A stretch of 64,000 bases of DNA from VAZQ01 sp963817135 (GCA_963817135.1 CAWFNG010000019.1:186001-250000), one strand, 5' to 3'. Shown: positions 27,587 to 39,946, counted from the stretch's first letter. Numbers and translations: made by a program. Notes: a model not told the origin generated them from the sequence alone.

Positions 27587-28654
27587 ATGATCACGCGGCG
27601 AATGTTGGCTGGTGCTTTGGCGGGCCTCACAACCGTGGCAGCGCCAAATCTTGCGCGCGGCGAGACCCGCCGCTGGCGCATGATTACGTCCTGGCCAAAG
27701 CGTCTACCTGGTCCGGGCCTGTCGGCGGAGCGCGTGGCCGAGCGCATTTCTGCGCTCTCCGGCGGACGGCTGCAGATCAGCGTCCATGCGGCGGGCGAGT
27801 TCGTTCCCGCTTTCGAGGTGCTCGACGCAGTCGGATCGGGGGTTGCCGAAATGGGCCATACCGCTTCCTTCTACTGGCAGGGCAAGCAGCCGGCGGCGGC
27901 GTTCTACACCACCGTGCCGTTCGGGCTCACGCCGCTCGAACACGTCGCCTGGGTCGATGCAGGAGGAGGTCAGGCGCTGTGGGACGAGCTGTACGCCCCC
28001 TTCGGCGTGAAGCCTTTCATGGCGGGCAATACCGGCATCTGCATGGGCGGCTGGTTTCGCCGGGAGCTCGCAGGCACCGATGATCTCAAAGGAATGAAGA
28101 TCCGCTCGCTCGGTCTTGGCGGCGAAATCTATCGGCGCCTCGGAGCCATTCCGCAGACGACCTCGCCTGGCGAGATTTTCCCGAGCCTGCAGTCCGGCCT
28201 GATTGACGGTGCCGAATTCGTCGGGCCCGGCTCCGATATCGCGCTTGGCCTCTATCGGGCGGCAACGTTCTATTACGCGCCCGGCTTCAACAAACCGAAC
28301 GGAACCGGAGAGTGCATCGTTTCGCTCAAGGCGTGGGAAGGTCTCGATTCAGAGATGAAGGCAATCGTGCAGCATGCCTGTGCGGCTGAAGCCGCATTCG
28401 CGCTGGCCGAGATGGAGCGGCTCAATATCGAGGCGCTTGGCGCACTGACGGGTCAGCATGGCGTCAAGCTGCACATCTTTCCGCACGGCCTGATCGCATC
28501 CGCGCACCGCCACGCCCGCGATGTGGTCGCAGAGCTTGCGGCAACGAGCGCGGCCGCCCGGAAGGTATTCGATTCCTATGCTTCGTTCCGTGACCGTACC
28601 GCCGCCTGGTCGCGCATTTCCATCCAGGCCGTGCTGCAGGCGCGCGAAACGTAA
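27587..28654 (+). CDS. TRAP transporter substrate-binding protein (DctP/TakP-like)
   Basis: A 355-aa periplasmic binding protein. The signal peptide begins MITRRMLAGALAG, with a twin-arginine-like RR, and ends near ARG before ETRRWRMITSWPKRLPG. The family motifs RWRMITSWPK, FYTTVPFGLTPLEHVAW, MGGWFRRELAGTDDLKGMKIR and PGEIFPSLQSGLIDGAEFVGP match TRAP proteins that bind 2-oxo acids and related carboxylates. The conserved Arg (MKIRSLG) contacts a ligand carboxylate in the family. The start at 27587 has GTGGAG upstream, 28 bases after thiD on the same strand, so it may share the TPP-controlled transcript. No DctQ/DctM genes are adjacent. Confidence 0.88.
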   Translation: MITRRMLAGALAGLTTVAAPNLARGETRRWRMITSWPKRLPGPGLSAERVAERISALSGGRLQISVHAAGEFVPAFEVLDAVGSGVAEMGHTASFYWQGKQPAAAFYTTVPFGLTPLEHVAWVDAGGGQALWDELYAPFGVKPFMAGNTGICMGGWFRRELAGTDDLKGMKIRSLGLGGEIYRRLGAIPQTTSPGEIFPSLQSGLIDGAEFVGPGSDIALGLYRAATFYYAPGFNKPNGTGECIVSLKAWEGLDSEMKAIVQHACAAEAAFALAEMERLNIEALGALTGQHGVKLHIFPHGLIASAHRHARDVVAELAATSAAARKVFDSYASFRDRTAAWSRISIQAVLQARET

Positions 28655-28656
28655 TT

Positions 28657-29508
28657 TCACGCCTTGAATTTAACGACCTGCTGGCGCTGCTCGCCCAAGC
28701 CTTCAATGCCAAGCGTTACCACATCACCCGGCTTGAGGTATTTCGGCTCCGGCTTCATGCCGAGCCCTACGCCCGGGGGCGTGCCGGTAATGATCACGTC
28801 GCCCGGTTCCATGACGAAATACTGCGAGCAGCACCAGACGATGTGCCTGCAGTCGAAAATCATGGTCTTGGTATTCCCGCGCTGACGTTTCTCGCCATTG
28901 ACGTCGAGCCACATGGCGAGACCCTGCGGGTCCTTGATCTCATCCTTGGTGACGAGCCACGGCCCGAGCGGGCCAAAAGTCTCGCAACCCTTGCCTTTGG
29001 TCCACTGCCCCGCGCGCTCGATCTGAAACACGCGCTCGGATACGTCGTTGGCAAGGCAGTATCCCGCGACAACGTCGAGTGCTTTGTCTTTGCTGAGATA
29101 ACGCGCCCGCTGGCCGATGACGATGCCCAGCTCGACCTCCCAATCGAGCTTGCTCGACCCTTTCGGAATCACGGTGTCGTCATTTGGCCCGCAGATGCAC
29201 GAAGCGGCTTTGTTGAAGATGATCGGTTCCGGTGGAATGGGCATGCCGGCTTCGGCAGCGTGGTCGGAATAATTGAGCCCGATCGCGATGAAATTGCCGA
29301 CTTCGCCGACGCAGGCTCCCAGCCGCGGATTGCCGCGCACCAACGGCAAGTCATCGATCGGCAGCTTGCGAATACGAGCGAGGCTCTTGGGGGACAGCGC
29401 TTCGCCGGCAAGGTCCGGAACGACCTTTGACAAATCGCGAATGCGGCCTTTTGCATCGAGGATTCCGGGCTTTTCACGCCCGGGCGGGCCGAAGCGGACG
29501 AGCTTCAT
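28657..29508 (-). CDS. Fumarylacetoacetate hydrolase-family protein
   Basis: A 283-aa enzyme of the FAH superfamily, which cleaves C-C bonds or decarboxylates and hydrolyses acyl-pyruvate-like substrates. The metal-site text is clear: IGLNYSDHAAEAG, EPIIFNKAASCICGPND, SKLDWEVELGIVIG (Glu/Asp ligands), CLANDVSERVFQIERAGQW, KGCETFGPLGPWLVTKDE, and VIITGTPPGVGLGMKP. Length and motifs fit the single-domain YcgM/acylpyruvase-like group rather than true fumarylacetoacetase, which lies at the end of this window. It is convergent with the TRAP protein gene, only 2 bases between stops. Substrate unknown. Confidence 0.9.
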   Translation of the reverse strand: MKLVRFGPPGREKPGILDAKGRIRDLSKVVPDLAGEALSPKSLARIRKLPIDDLPLVRGNPRLGACVGEVGNFIAIGLNYSDHAAEAGMPIPPEPIIFNKAASCICGPNDDTVIPKGSSKLDWEVELGIVIGQRARYLSKDKALDVVAGYCLANDVSERVFQIERAGQWTKGKGCETFGPLGPWLVTKDEIKDPQGLAMWLDVNGEKRQRGNTKTMIFDCRHIVWCCSQYFVMEPGDVIITGTPPGVGLGMKPEPKYLKPGDVVTLGIEGLGEQRQQVVKFKA

Positions 29509-29986
29509 TGGCTTGCTCTTTCATTCAGAGGGAAACGGGATTGGCAGCAGGGCAAAGAAAACCGCCTGCATCGGCTTACTCTACGCGCAGTCGAGGCTCG
29601 GACGCAAAAATCGCCAAATCGCTGTCATTCCGGGGCGAGGTCCCGGAGGGCACGAGAGCCGCTACGCGGCGCCTCGGAATGACGAAACTTTGTGTGCTAT
29701 CTGCCACAGCAATGTAATATCCACTGTTGCCGGCTGGCAACTGACCTCAAGATACCGCTGCCAAGCCGCAATGCAACGCTTTAAACGTTTGCATTCAGAT
29801 GTGGATACATCCAGGATCGATTCATGCACTTGGCTCGTGCGCCTAGCTGCAAGCGACACGAGACTGGTGGCCGACACAGCGGCAAGCCTGCTCCTCGGGA
29901 GGCTTTTCCGACCTGAGCTGTGATGAATTTCGGGGGTGCGGCGAGGCCGGCGAAAGCCGGCCTTGTTCATTTTAGACTAGAGCAGC
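29509..29986. other. Gap with a REP-like palindrome (29624-29683)
   Basis: Within this 478-base gap, 29624-29683 is an imperfect palindrome, GTCATTCCGGGG...CCTCGGAATGAC, of a type common in Bradyrhizobium-like genomes. The rest carries short open frames without ribosome sites or motifs. Both neighbours are read leftward, so the region should hold the promoter of the FAH-family gene. Confidence 0.55.
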
Positions 29987-30766
29987 CTACATCACCCCGG
30001 GAAAAGCGCCGCCGTCGATAAGGATGTTCTGGCCGGTGATGTAGCCGGCGTGAGCGGAGCACAGGAAAGCGCAGGCCGCGCCAAATTCCTCCGGATTGCC
30101 AAAGCGGCGCGCCGGCACCGTCGCGACGCGCTCCGCCTTGGCTTGATCCAACGAGATGCCTTGGTTCTTGGCATTTGCCGCAATATTCGATTGCAGCCGT
30201 TCGGTATCGAAAGTGCCGGGCAGCAGAAAGTTGATGGTGACATTCGATGCCGCGACCGAGCGGGCAACTCCGGCAAGGAAGGCGGTCAAGCCGGCGCGCG
30301 CCCCCGAGGAAAGATCGAGGCCAGCCAGCGGCATTTTCACCGAGCCCGAAGTGATGTTGACGATCCGGCCAAATTTCTTGCCGACCATCGCGTCGATCAC
30401 CTTTTGCGTCAGCTCTATGCCGACGATCATGTTGGCGATCACCCCGTCGATCATCTGCTGACGATCGAGCTGGCGAAAGTCGCGAAAGGGCGGTCCGGCA
30501 TTATTATTGATGAGGATATCCGGCTGCGGACAGGCCGCGAACAGCGCCCGCTGTCCCTCCGGCGTGGCTACATCGGCCGCAATCGGCATAATCGTCGCGC
30601 CGGTCGCTTTGCGAAGCCGTGCAGCGGTCTCTTCCAGCGCCTCGGTGTTGCGGCCATTGATGACCACTTCGCAGCCCGCTTGCGCCAATGCCGCGGCGCA
30701 TGCGCGGCCGAGCCCACGGCTCGAGGCGCAGACAATGGCCTTGCGCCCGCTAATCCCGAGATCCAT
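29987..30766 (-). CDS. Atypical short-chain dehydrogenase/reductase lacking the Tyr-Lys pair
   Basis: A 259-aa Rossmann-fold protein. The cofactor loop reads ASSRGLGRACAAALAQAG in place of TGxxxGIG, followed by VVINGRN, AADVATPEG and ILINNNAGPP, all typical of NADP-type FabG-like SDRs. The active-site helix, however, reads LDLSSGARAGLTAFLAG where YxxxK is expected (YSASKAGL in FabG): both catalytic Tyr and Lys are replaced (Ser and Arg). The C-terminal NFLLPGTFDTERL and ITGQNILIDGGAFPGVM are normal. Related proteins with a GAR motif occur in this group of bacteria. It may catalyse by another mechanism or only bind ligand. It is divergent from the outer-membrane protein gene. Confidence 0.88.
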   Translation of the reverse strand: MDLGISGRKAIVCASSRGLGRACAAALAQAGCEVVINGRNTEALEETAARLRKATGATIMPIAADVATPEGQRALFAACPQPDILINNNAGPPFRDFRQLDRQQMIDGVIANMIVGIELTQKVIDAMVGKKFGRIVNITSGSVKMPLAGLDLSSGARAGLTAFLAGVARSVAASNVTINFLLPGTFDTERLQSNIAANAKNQGISLDQAKAERVATVPARRFGNPEEFGAACAFLCSAHAGYITGQNILIDGGAFPGVM

Positions 30767-31000
30767 CGATCCCTCCTCTTAACGTTCCGTAAAGCATAGC
30801 AGAGCAGATGATGGCGATATCGTTAACAGATTAATAATGGAGACGGCGGCGGATACTGAACAGTTTCAAACGGTTAGAGTAATAGCTTGGTCAAACCGGC
30901 CATCCATGCGTATTGCGCCTCCGCTCTGTGCCTAAAGTGCCACCACTCTTCTTTGCAATGCTGGTAACAGCCACAACTCGTTTTTCGAGGGAGGGCGGTC

Positions 31001-31739
31001 GTGAAGAAGGTGTTGCTCACTGGCATGGCGTTGACGGCACTCAATCCTGGTGCTGCCGTGGCAGCGGATCTGGCACGGGCTCCAGTTTATAGAACCGCAC
31101 CCGTCGCGCGGGCATTTTCATGGAACGGCTGCTACATCGGAGCGCACGTCGGTGCGGGTTATGCCTGGACGGAATCCGTCAACACCGTGAACACGACAGC
31201 GTTTGGCGATTTTGCGCCTGGGCAGGGATTTGCAAACCACGCTACCGGTTTCGCCGGAGGCGGCCATCTCGGATGCAATTATCAAATCTTCTCCCGGACC
31301 GTCATTGGCATTGAAGGCACCTATTCCGGGACCGACATCACGCGCGATTATTCCAGCCCGTTCGGCGGCGCCGACGATGTCTATACAAATCGAATTCGCG
31401 CAATAGCGAGCGTCACCGGCCGCATTGGCTGGGCCTTCGACAATTTCCTGTTCTACACCAAGCTGGGGTGGGCCGGCGCGCGGGCCACGCTGAGCGTCGT
31501 GGACGTCGCTCCACCGGTCGGCGCCGGCAGCGCGAGCAATTGGCACAATGGGTTCACGCTCGGGTCCGGCATGGAATACGCCTTTACGCGCAATTGGATC
31601 TTAGGTTACGAGTTCGAACTATTATCGCTTTGAAAGCAAGACCTATGAGATCGGCGGCGGGGCCGGGTTTTATACCTTCAATTCCCGCCCGCGCGACGTT
31701 TTCACTTACCTCGGCCGCATAACCTGGAAGTTCGATTGA
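31001..31739 (+). CDS. Omp25/Omp31-like outer-membrane beta-barrel protein, one frameshift
   Basis: It starts at GTG 31001 after AGGGAGGGCGG. The signal peptide ends near VAAADLARAP, a common start for rhizobial porin-like barrels, followed by FSWNGCYIGAHVGAGYAW. Removing one base at 31616 gives a 245-aa barrel that continues GYEFNYYRFESKTYEIGGGA and ends FTYLGRITWKFD, with the usual aromatic C-terminal strand needed for insertion. As read, the protein stops at 31633 without its last strands. Such small barrels give outer-membrane stability and occur in several paralogues per genome. The C-terminal half is too well kept to be an old pseudogene. Confidence 0.82.
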
Positions 31740-31758
31740 GCTTCTGCGAAGTAGCCGC

Positions 31759-31843
31759 GTAGCCCGGGTCAGCGCTCCCGCATTGTGCGGAGCCTGTCAT
31801 CGGGTGGCGCTTTGCGCCAACCCGGTGGCTCCATGCGGGCTAC
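31759..31843. repeat. REP-like palindrome, GTAGCCCGG family, copy 1
   Basis: An imperfect palindrome opens GTAGCCCGGGT and closes GCGGGCTAC, with an inner GGGTGGCGCTTTGCGCCAACCC hairpin-like part. It sits 20 bases after the outer-membrane gene. A related element is at 61190-61259. Confidence 0.7.
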
Positions 31844-31913
31844 GGGCCCACCACACATGGACAAGGCGCCTTGCCGCCGCTAGCGTTTCATCAACGCTTT
31901 CAGGAGAAATACC

Positions 31914-32888
31914 TTGCGTGCAAAGCGCGTCTTCTTGGCTGTGCTGTTTTCCCTTGTGAGCACGTCGATCGCGTCCGCCGAACCCACGCCGCTCAAAGTC
32001 GGGCTGTCCGAAGCCGTCAACACCGCGCTCGCGATGTGGATGGCGCAAGAGGCAGGCTTTTACCAATCCAACGGGCTCAATGTTGAAATCGTCAACATGA
32101 ACGGCGGCAGCCGCGGCGCTGCTGAACTCGCAGCCGGCCGGCTCGACGTCATGCATGTCGGGCTTTCCTCGGTGATTCGCCTCAACCGGACCGGCGGCGA
32201 TCTGCGCGTCATCGCCGCACTCGCCAATGTCATTCGCTTCACGTTTTTCGCTGCAACGGGGGTAACAACCGCGCAGGACCTCAAAGGCGGCGTGGTCGGC
32301 GTGAGTTCGTTCGGATCGGAAAGCGACTCGGTCGCGGCGCTGGCATTGCAGCGGCTCGGCCTCACCCGCAATGACGTCACACTCCAGGAATTCGGTGGAG
32401 GCGACAAGCGGCTTGCCGCTCTCAAGTCCGGCACGATCAAGGCCACCGCGGTCAACGAACCGCTTACCAGCATGGCGCGCGAGCAGGGCGTCCATGTGCT
32501 GTTCGATCTGGTGCCGGAGCGAATTCCATGGCTGTTCACTGCGATTGTGGTCAAGCGAAGCACGATCGAGGGCCGTCGCGACGTGCTTAGCCGCTTTATC
32601 AGGGCCACCGCGGAAGGGAACTACCTCGCGCTGACCGACGAAAAGCGCGCCAAGCAGGTATTGGCGAAGCAGGCGAACATCGCCGATCCCAAGATCCTCG
32701 ACATCAGCTACGCCGATTTCAAGGAGCTCTCGCCGCAAAATATCGCGCCGACCGAGGCGGCCGCGACCAATGTCCTCGCCCAATTTCCCGATGCAAGTCG
32801 AAGCCTCGATACCTACCTCGACCTCAGTATTCTGGACGGATTGAAAAAGGACGGGCTTTTCACGGAGCTGCAGCAGAAATACCGATAG
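31914..32888 (+). CDS. NitT/TauT-type ABC transporter substrate-binding protein
   Basis: A 324-aa periplasmic binding protein (SsuA/TauA-like). It starts at TTG 31914, with AGGAG 7 bases upstream. A signal peptide (RVFLAVLFSLVSTSIASAE) is followed by LKVGLSEAVNTALAMWMAQE, EIVNMNGGSRGAAELAAGRLDV, TTAQDLKGGVVGVSSFGSESD and the family-typical scattered motifs. Members bind sulfonates, nitrate, aromatic or other organic anions. No ATPase or permease gene follows; instead an enolase-superfamily enzyme begins 14 bases later, so the two probably serve the same substrate. Confidence 0.85.
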   Translation: MRAKRVFLAVLFSLVSTSIASAEPTPLKVGLSEAVNTALAMWMAQEAGFYQSNGLNVEIVNMNGGSRGAAELAAGRLDVMHVGLSSVIRLNRTGGDLRVIAALANVIRFTFFAATGVTTAQDLKGGVVGVSSFGSESDSVAALALQRLGLTRNDVTLQEFGGGDKRLAALKSGTIKATAVNEPLTSMAREQGVHVLFDLVPERIPWLFTAIVVKRSTIEGRRDVLSRFIRATAEGNYLALTDEKRAKQVLAKQANIADPKILDISYADFKELSPQNIAPTEAAATNVLAQFPDASRSLDTYLDLSILDGLKKDGLFTELQQKYR

Positions 32889-32902
32889 ACCGGTGAAGCA
32901 TC

Positions 32903-33990
32903 ATGACAGACATGACCATTGCGGCGATGCGCACCACGCTGCTGCGGGTGCCGTGGCCTGACACCCCGTGGCTCAATGGACACGCGTTCGGCGATGCCCG
33001 CAACCTGCTGGTGCTCGAAGTCGAGACCAAGGGCGGCATTGTCGGCATGGGCTACCTGTTCTCGTTCCGCCCGGGGCTGCGCACCATCGCGGTGGCCCTG
33101 GAGGAGACGGTTTTCCCGCGTGTGACCGGAAAGGATGCGACCGCCGTTGAGGCCATCTGGACCGACCTGTGGCGGGCGACGGTGACCTACAATCGCGGCG
33201 GCATTGTCACCATGGCCATGTCGGCACTCGACATCGCGTTGTGGGATGCAGTCGGCAAGCGTGCGGGCCTGCCGCTGCACCGGTTATGGGGACATTTCCG
33301 TTCGCAGATTCCGGCCTACGGAAGCGGCTGCTTCCGCGGCTCCGGCGGCGACGGCATGATCAAGAAGGCGCTGCACTTGAAGTCGCAAGGCTACAAGGCA
33401 ATCAAGATGCAGGTGGCGCACACCAACAACCCGCGCGGCGATATCGATAACGTGCGCCGCATGCGCGAGGCGCTCGGTCCCGACATCGACATCATGATCG
33501 ACGTCAATCAGGGCTGGACTGCCGACGTCGCCATCGATGTTGGGCGCAAGATCGAGCCGTACGACATCTACTGGCTGGAGGAGCCGGTCCCGGCCGAGGA
33601 TTTCAAAGGCTACATGCGCGTTGCCGAAGCGCTGTCCATGCGGATTGTCGGCGGCGAGACGCATTTCACGCGTTTCGATCTGCGGCCGTTCTTCGAGTGC
33701 CCGCGCATTCCGATCCTGCAGCCCGACCCCATGCGCGGCGGTTTCACCGATCTGCGCAAGACCGCAGTGCTGGCGGAAACCTGGGGCATCACCATTGCAC
33801 CGCATCTCTTTCCGGAATTGAACGTGCAGCTCCTTGCCGCCATCCCGAATGGCTTGTGGATCGAGGACATGGGTCTGTCGAACGATCTGTTCGTGGAGCC
33901 GGTGCCGGTCGTGAATGGCATGATCACCGCGCCGGAGCGGCCGGGCCATGGGCTTGCATTCAAGCCGGAGATTGTCCGCGACTGCCGAGT

Positions 33991-33994
<4 letters not shown>
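32903..33994 (+). CDS. Mandelate racemase/muconate-lactonizing enzyme-family protein
   Basis: A 363-aa enolase-superfamily enzyme that abstracts a proton next to a carboxylate, then isomerises or dehydrates. The capping-domain text GDARNLLVLEVETKGGIVGMG leads to a barrel with the Lys region GYKAIKMQVAH, metal ligands in IMIDVNQGW (Asp), YWLEEPVPAED (Glu) and RIVGGETHFTR (Glu), and the later ITIAPHLFPELN with the His typical of the MR group. The combination suggests an acid-sugar dehydratase or a racemase. It is convergent with, and overlaps by 4 bases, the histidine kinase gene. Likely partner of the preceding binding protein. Confidence 0.88.
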
Positions 33995-36967
<2,973 letters not shown>

Positions 36968-37098
36968 TCAACTCTCCGGGGGTCGGACCACGCGAAATCC
37001 GAAGCAAGATTAGCATATTGCGCCGTCACAGTATCGGCGTTGCAAAAGTTTCACGGGCGCTTGCGAGCCCGGCTGCTCTGGGGCTACGGTCCTCCGTA

Positions 37099-38088
37099 AT
37101 GGCGCAGTTCTCCGATATCGCTCTGCCGACCGCCGCAGATGTCGACCGCGCCGCGCAGCGCCTTGCCGGCGTTGCGCTGCACACGCCGCTTGTAACCTCG
37201 CCGGCGCTCGATGCGCTCACTGGCGGGCGCGTCTTTCTCAAGGCGGAGATCCTGCAACGCACCGGCTCGTTCAAATTCCGCGGGGCCTATAACAAGATAT
37301 CTTCTCTTCCCCCGGCCGCACGCGCGGCGGGCGTAGTCGCATTCTCGTCGGGCAATCATGCCCAGGGCGTCGCAGCCGCGGCGCAACTGCTCGGCATGCC
37401 GGCGGTCATTGTCATGCCGGCGGATGCGCCCAAACCCAAGCGCGAGCGCACCGCGGCGCTGGGCGCCGAAGTCGTGCTCTATGATCGTGCCCGCGAAGAC
37501 CGCCAGGCGATTGCCCGGGGCATCGCCGATGAACGCGGCGCCGCGTTGGTGCCGCCTTATGACGATCCGCTGATCATTGCCGGCCAAGGCACCACCGGAC
37601 GCGAGATCGTCGAGGATCTTGCCAGGGAGGGACTGGCGCCGGAGATCGTCGTGGTCACTGCCTCGGGCGGCGGATTGGCCGCCGGGGTTGCGCTTGCGGT
37701 AAAAGCGCGCGTGCCGGACGCTCAACTCTACACGGCAGAGCCGGAGGGATTCGACGATCACGCGCGCTCGTTCAAGAGCGGTCGGCGCGAAAAGAACGCT
37801 GCGCTGAGCGGCACAATCTGCGATGCGCTGATGGCGCAGACGCCGGGAGAGATGACCTTCGCCATCAACCGCAATCTCGTAGGCCAAGGCTCGACGGTAA
37901 GCGATACGGAAGTGGCGGCCGCAGTCGCATTTGCATTTCGCGAGCTTAAGCTTGTCGTCGAGCCGGGCGGCGCCGTCGCGCTGGCGGCGCTCTTGTCGCG
38001 CAAGATCGACATCAAAGACAGGATCGCGGTTGCGGTGCTCTCCGGCGGCAACGTGGATCCGGAGCTGTTCTACCGATTGGTGGCGTAA
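37099..38088 (+). CDS. Threonine dehydratase / serine racemase-like PLP enzyme
   Basis: A 329-aa fold-type II PLP enzyme. The PLP lysine is in RTGSFKFRGAYNK, the substrate loop is SSGNHAQGVAAAAQ, and the phosphate-binding glycine loop is TASGGGLAAGVALA. The length matches catabolic threonine/serine dehydratases or serine racemase without the C-terminal ACT domains of biosynthetic IlvA, so allosteric feedback by isoleucine is unlikely. The ATG at 37099 (MAQFSDIALPTAADVDRAAQ) is chosen because the longer upstream frame is antisense to the kinase start. A GACAGA-type palindromic repeat begins right after the stop. Confidence 0.9.
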   Translation: MAQFSDIALPTAADVDRAAQRLAGVALHTPLVTSPALDALTGGRVFLKAEILQRTGSFKFRGAYNKISSLPPAARAAGVVAFSSGNHAQGVAAAAQLLGMPAVIVMPADAPKPKRERTAALGAEVVLYDRAREDRQAIARGIADERGAALVPPYDDPLIIAGQGTTGREIVEDLAREGLAPEIVVVTASGGGLAAGVALAVKARVPDAQLYTAEPEGFDDHARSFKSGRREKNAALSGTICDALMAQTPGEMTFAINRNLVGQGSTVSDTEVAAAVAFAFRELKLVVEPGGAVALAALLSRKIDIKDRIAVAVLSGGNVDPELFYRLVA

Positions 38089-38089
38089 G

Positions 38090-38180
38090 CAGAGGACAGA
38101 CGACGGAGGACAGAGGAACAGAGGACGGAGCGCGCAGCCTTTGAGAGTCTTCTCTGTCATCTGTCATCTGTCATCTGTCA
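38090..38180. repeat. GACAGA-type palindromic element, copy 1, between convergent genes
   Basis: The left arm is purine-rich (AGAGGACAGACGACGGAGGA and similar repeats); the right arm is its complement in kind, with four CTGTCAT units in tandem. It begins two bases after one stop codon and reaches about 10 bases into the end of the opposite gene, where it supplies the stop. Copy 2 is at 42775-42852. Confidence 0.75.
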
Positions 38181-38698
38181 ATCGACGTTCGATGAATTGC
38201 AGCATTGCTTCGAGACGCCGTTCGCACGCGCCGCGACCGTTTTTCAAAATCCGAAGACGACATGATCGCCGCGGTCAGCGCCTCGATCTCGGCGAAACTC
38301 GCCGGCTCGATATCGCGCGCATGCATGCTCCAAGCGATTTCCTGAATGCGTTCGGCGGCAAGAAAGGTTTTGCTCGGCGGCTGTAGGTTTTGCGGCTCGT
38401 CTTGTGACAATTCTCGCCGCCCTTGCGCAATGATTCCCGTGAGCTCTTTGAGTTCCGCGGGTAAGCTGTCATGTATTTCTTGGGTTTCCTGGTTTTGCGC
38501 GCAGCGAATGAAAGCCTCGATTCGCTCGATAGCGGATAGGACGGCTTCGGTATCGGAATTTCGATTGCGGCGGGCGTATTCTTGCAGAAACCATCGTCCG
38601 CGCGCTCTTTCCATGACGGTCGCGCAAATGGCCTCGTAATCGCCTTCCGATTGAGTGGAAAGCGAGATCGTGGTTAAGGCGAAAGGCTCGTCGAGCAT
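38171..38698 (-). CDS. Conserved alphaproteobacterial protein of unknown function
   Basis: About 175 aa from ATG 38698 (MLDEPFALTTISLSTQSEGD); a longer frame opens at 38725. The text EGDYEAICATVMERARGRWF followed by LQEYARRNRNSDTEAVLSAI is a strongly patterned segment that I recall as conserved in rhizobial-type hypothetical proteins. It is helical and soluble, without signal peptide or membrane span. Its final codons and TGA come from the GACAGA repeat. It is divergent from the MFS gene. No function can be given. Confidence 0.7.
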   Translation of the reverse strand: MLDEPFALTTISLSTQSEGDYEAICATVMERARGRWFLQEYARRNRNSDTEAVLSAIERIEAFIRCAQNQETQEIHDSLPAELKELTGIIAQGRRELSQDEPQNLQPPSKTFLAAERIQEIAWSMHARDIEPASFAEIEALTAAIMSSSDFEKRSRRVRTASRSNAAIHRTSIDR

Positions 38699-38752
38699 GG
38701 CCAGCAGCAAATCTACGATCAGCACGACCGCATCCGAATCGCAATTGGCCTG

Positions 38753-39946
38753 ATGTCAAATAACCTCCAGATGCCCACAGGCGCGGCATTTGCGTGGCGG
38801 CTCGCCGCCTATTACGCCGCGCTTTTCATGGCGCTCGGCGTGCAAGTGCCGTTTCTGCCGGTCTGGCTTGCGGCCAAGGGGCTCGATGCAGCATCGGTCG
38901 GTGTGGTGCTGGCACTTCCAATGGTCGTTCGGGTTTTCGCAATCACGGTGGTCACGCGGGTGGCGGACCGTCACGATGCCTTGCGTGCGGTCATTGTGGT
39001 TGCTTCCGCCGCAGCGGTTCTCGGCTACGGCGCGCTCGGCCTTGCGTCCTCCCTGATCATCATTGCGGCAGGCTTTGCAATTGCGTCGTCCTTCTACACA
39101 CCGCTGATGCCGCTGGCGGATGCCTATGCGCTGCGCGGCCTCCATTCCTATAAGCGCAGCTACGGGCCGGTGCGGCTGTGGGGCTCCGTTGCCTTCATTG
39201 CCGGCAGCATGGCTGCCGGTCTGCTGTTGGATGTCGTTCCCCCGCGTCACCTGATCTGGATCATGGTCGCAGCGCTGGTGATCATGGCCGCCGCAGCGTG
39301 CGCGCTTGCGCCCCTCGCCGACGAACGAACCGCCGAATCGGCTGGATTGCCGAGCGCACATCCTCTGTTGCGGAATCCGCGGTTTCTGGCGATCGCCGCC
39401 GGCGCCGGGCTCGTACAAGCGAGCCACGCGGTCTACTACGGCTTTTCTACCTTGGCGTGGCGCGCGGAGGGCCTTGACGGCGCCGCCATCGGCGGACTCT
39501 GGGCAATCGGCGTTATGGCCGAAATTGTCCTGTTTGCACTCTCGGCGCGGATTCCACTCGGTCCGACAGCGCTGCTTCTCGTTGGTGCGGCCGGTGCTGC
39601 GATCAGATGGTGCGCCATGGCGTTCGACCCGGCACCGCTCCTTCTGCCCTTTCTGCAATGCCTGCACGGACTGTCATTTGGCGCGACGCACCTTGGCGCA
39701 CTCGCCTATGTTGTACGCAGTGCCCCCGCGGCACTTGGCGCATCAGCCCAGGGTTATCTTGCGGTCGTGCTCGGCCTCGCAATGGCAATCGCCATGGGGG
39801 TCTCGGGCGTCCTCTATGCCCACTGGGGAAGTCGAGCCTATGCCGCCATGGCGCTCGCCGCCGCCATCGGCGGCGTTTTGGTGCTGGCAGGGAGCATGCA
39901 CCGCAAGTGCGGTCCAGCGCGAAGGCCTGCGCGCGACGATGTTTGA
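38753..39946 (+). CDS. Major facilitator superfamily transporter (HcaT/phenylpropionate-like)
   Basis: A 397-aa inner-membrane carrier with about 12 hydrophobic spans. N-terminal AAYYAALFMALGVQVPFLPVWLAAKGL and the loop DRHDALR (between TM2 and TM3 in the family) place it in the MFS_1-like group that includes the phenylpropionate permease HcaT and nucleoside permeases. PLADAYALRGLHSYKRSYGPVRLWGS is a group hallmark. A weak carboxylate or aromatic acid substrate is an inference from that group. There is no neighbouring catabolic gene to narrow it. Confidence 0.88.
   Translation: MSNNLQMPTGAAFAWRLAAYYAALFMALGVQVPFLPVWLAAKGLDAASVGVVLALPMVVRVFAITVVTRVADRHDALRAVIVVASAAAVLGYGALGLASSLIIIAAGFAIASSFYTPLMPLADAYALRGLHSYKRSYGPVRLWGSVAFIAGSMAAGLLLDVVPPRHLIWIMVAALVIMAAAACALAPLADERTAESAGLPSAHPLLRNPRFLAIAAGAGLVQASHAVYYGFSTLAWRAEGLDGAAIGGLWAIGVMAEIVLFALSARIPLGPTALLLVGAAGAAIRWCAMAFDPAPLLLPFLQCLHGLSFGATHLGALAYVVRSAPAALGASAQGYLAVVLGLAMAIAMGVSGVLYAHWGSRAYAAMALAAAIGGVLVLAGSMHRKCGPARRPARDDV

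Noticed and set aside
31797..32783. Long open frame on the - strand
   Set aside because: It lies antisense to the NitT/TauT receptor, which has a signal peptide and family motifs. The product has no family features.
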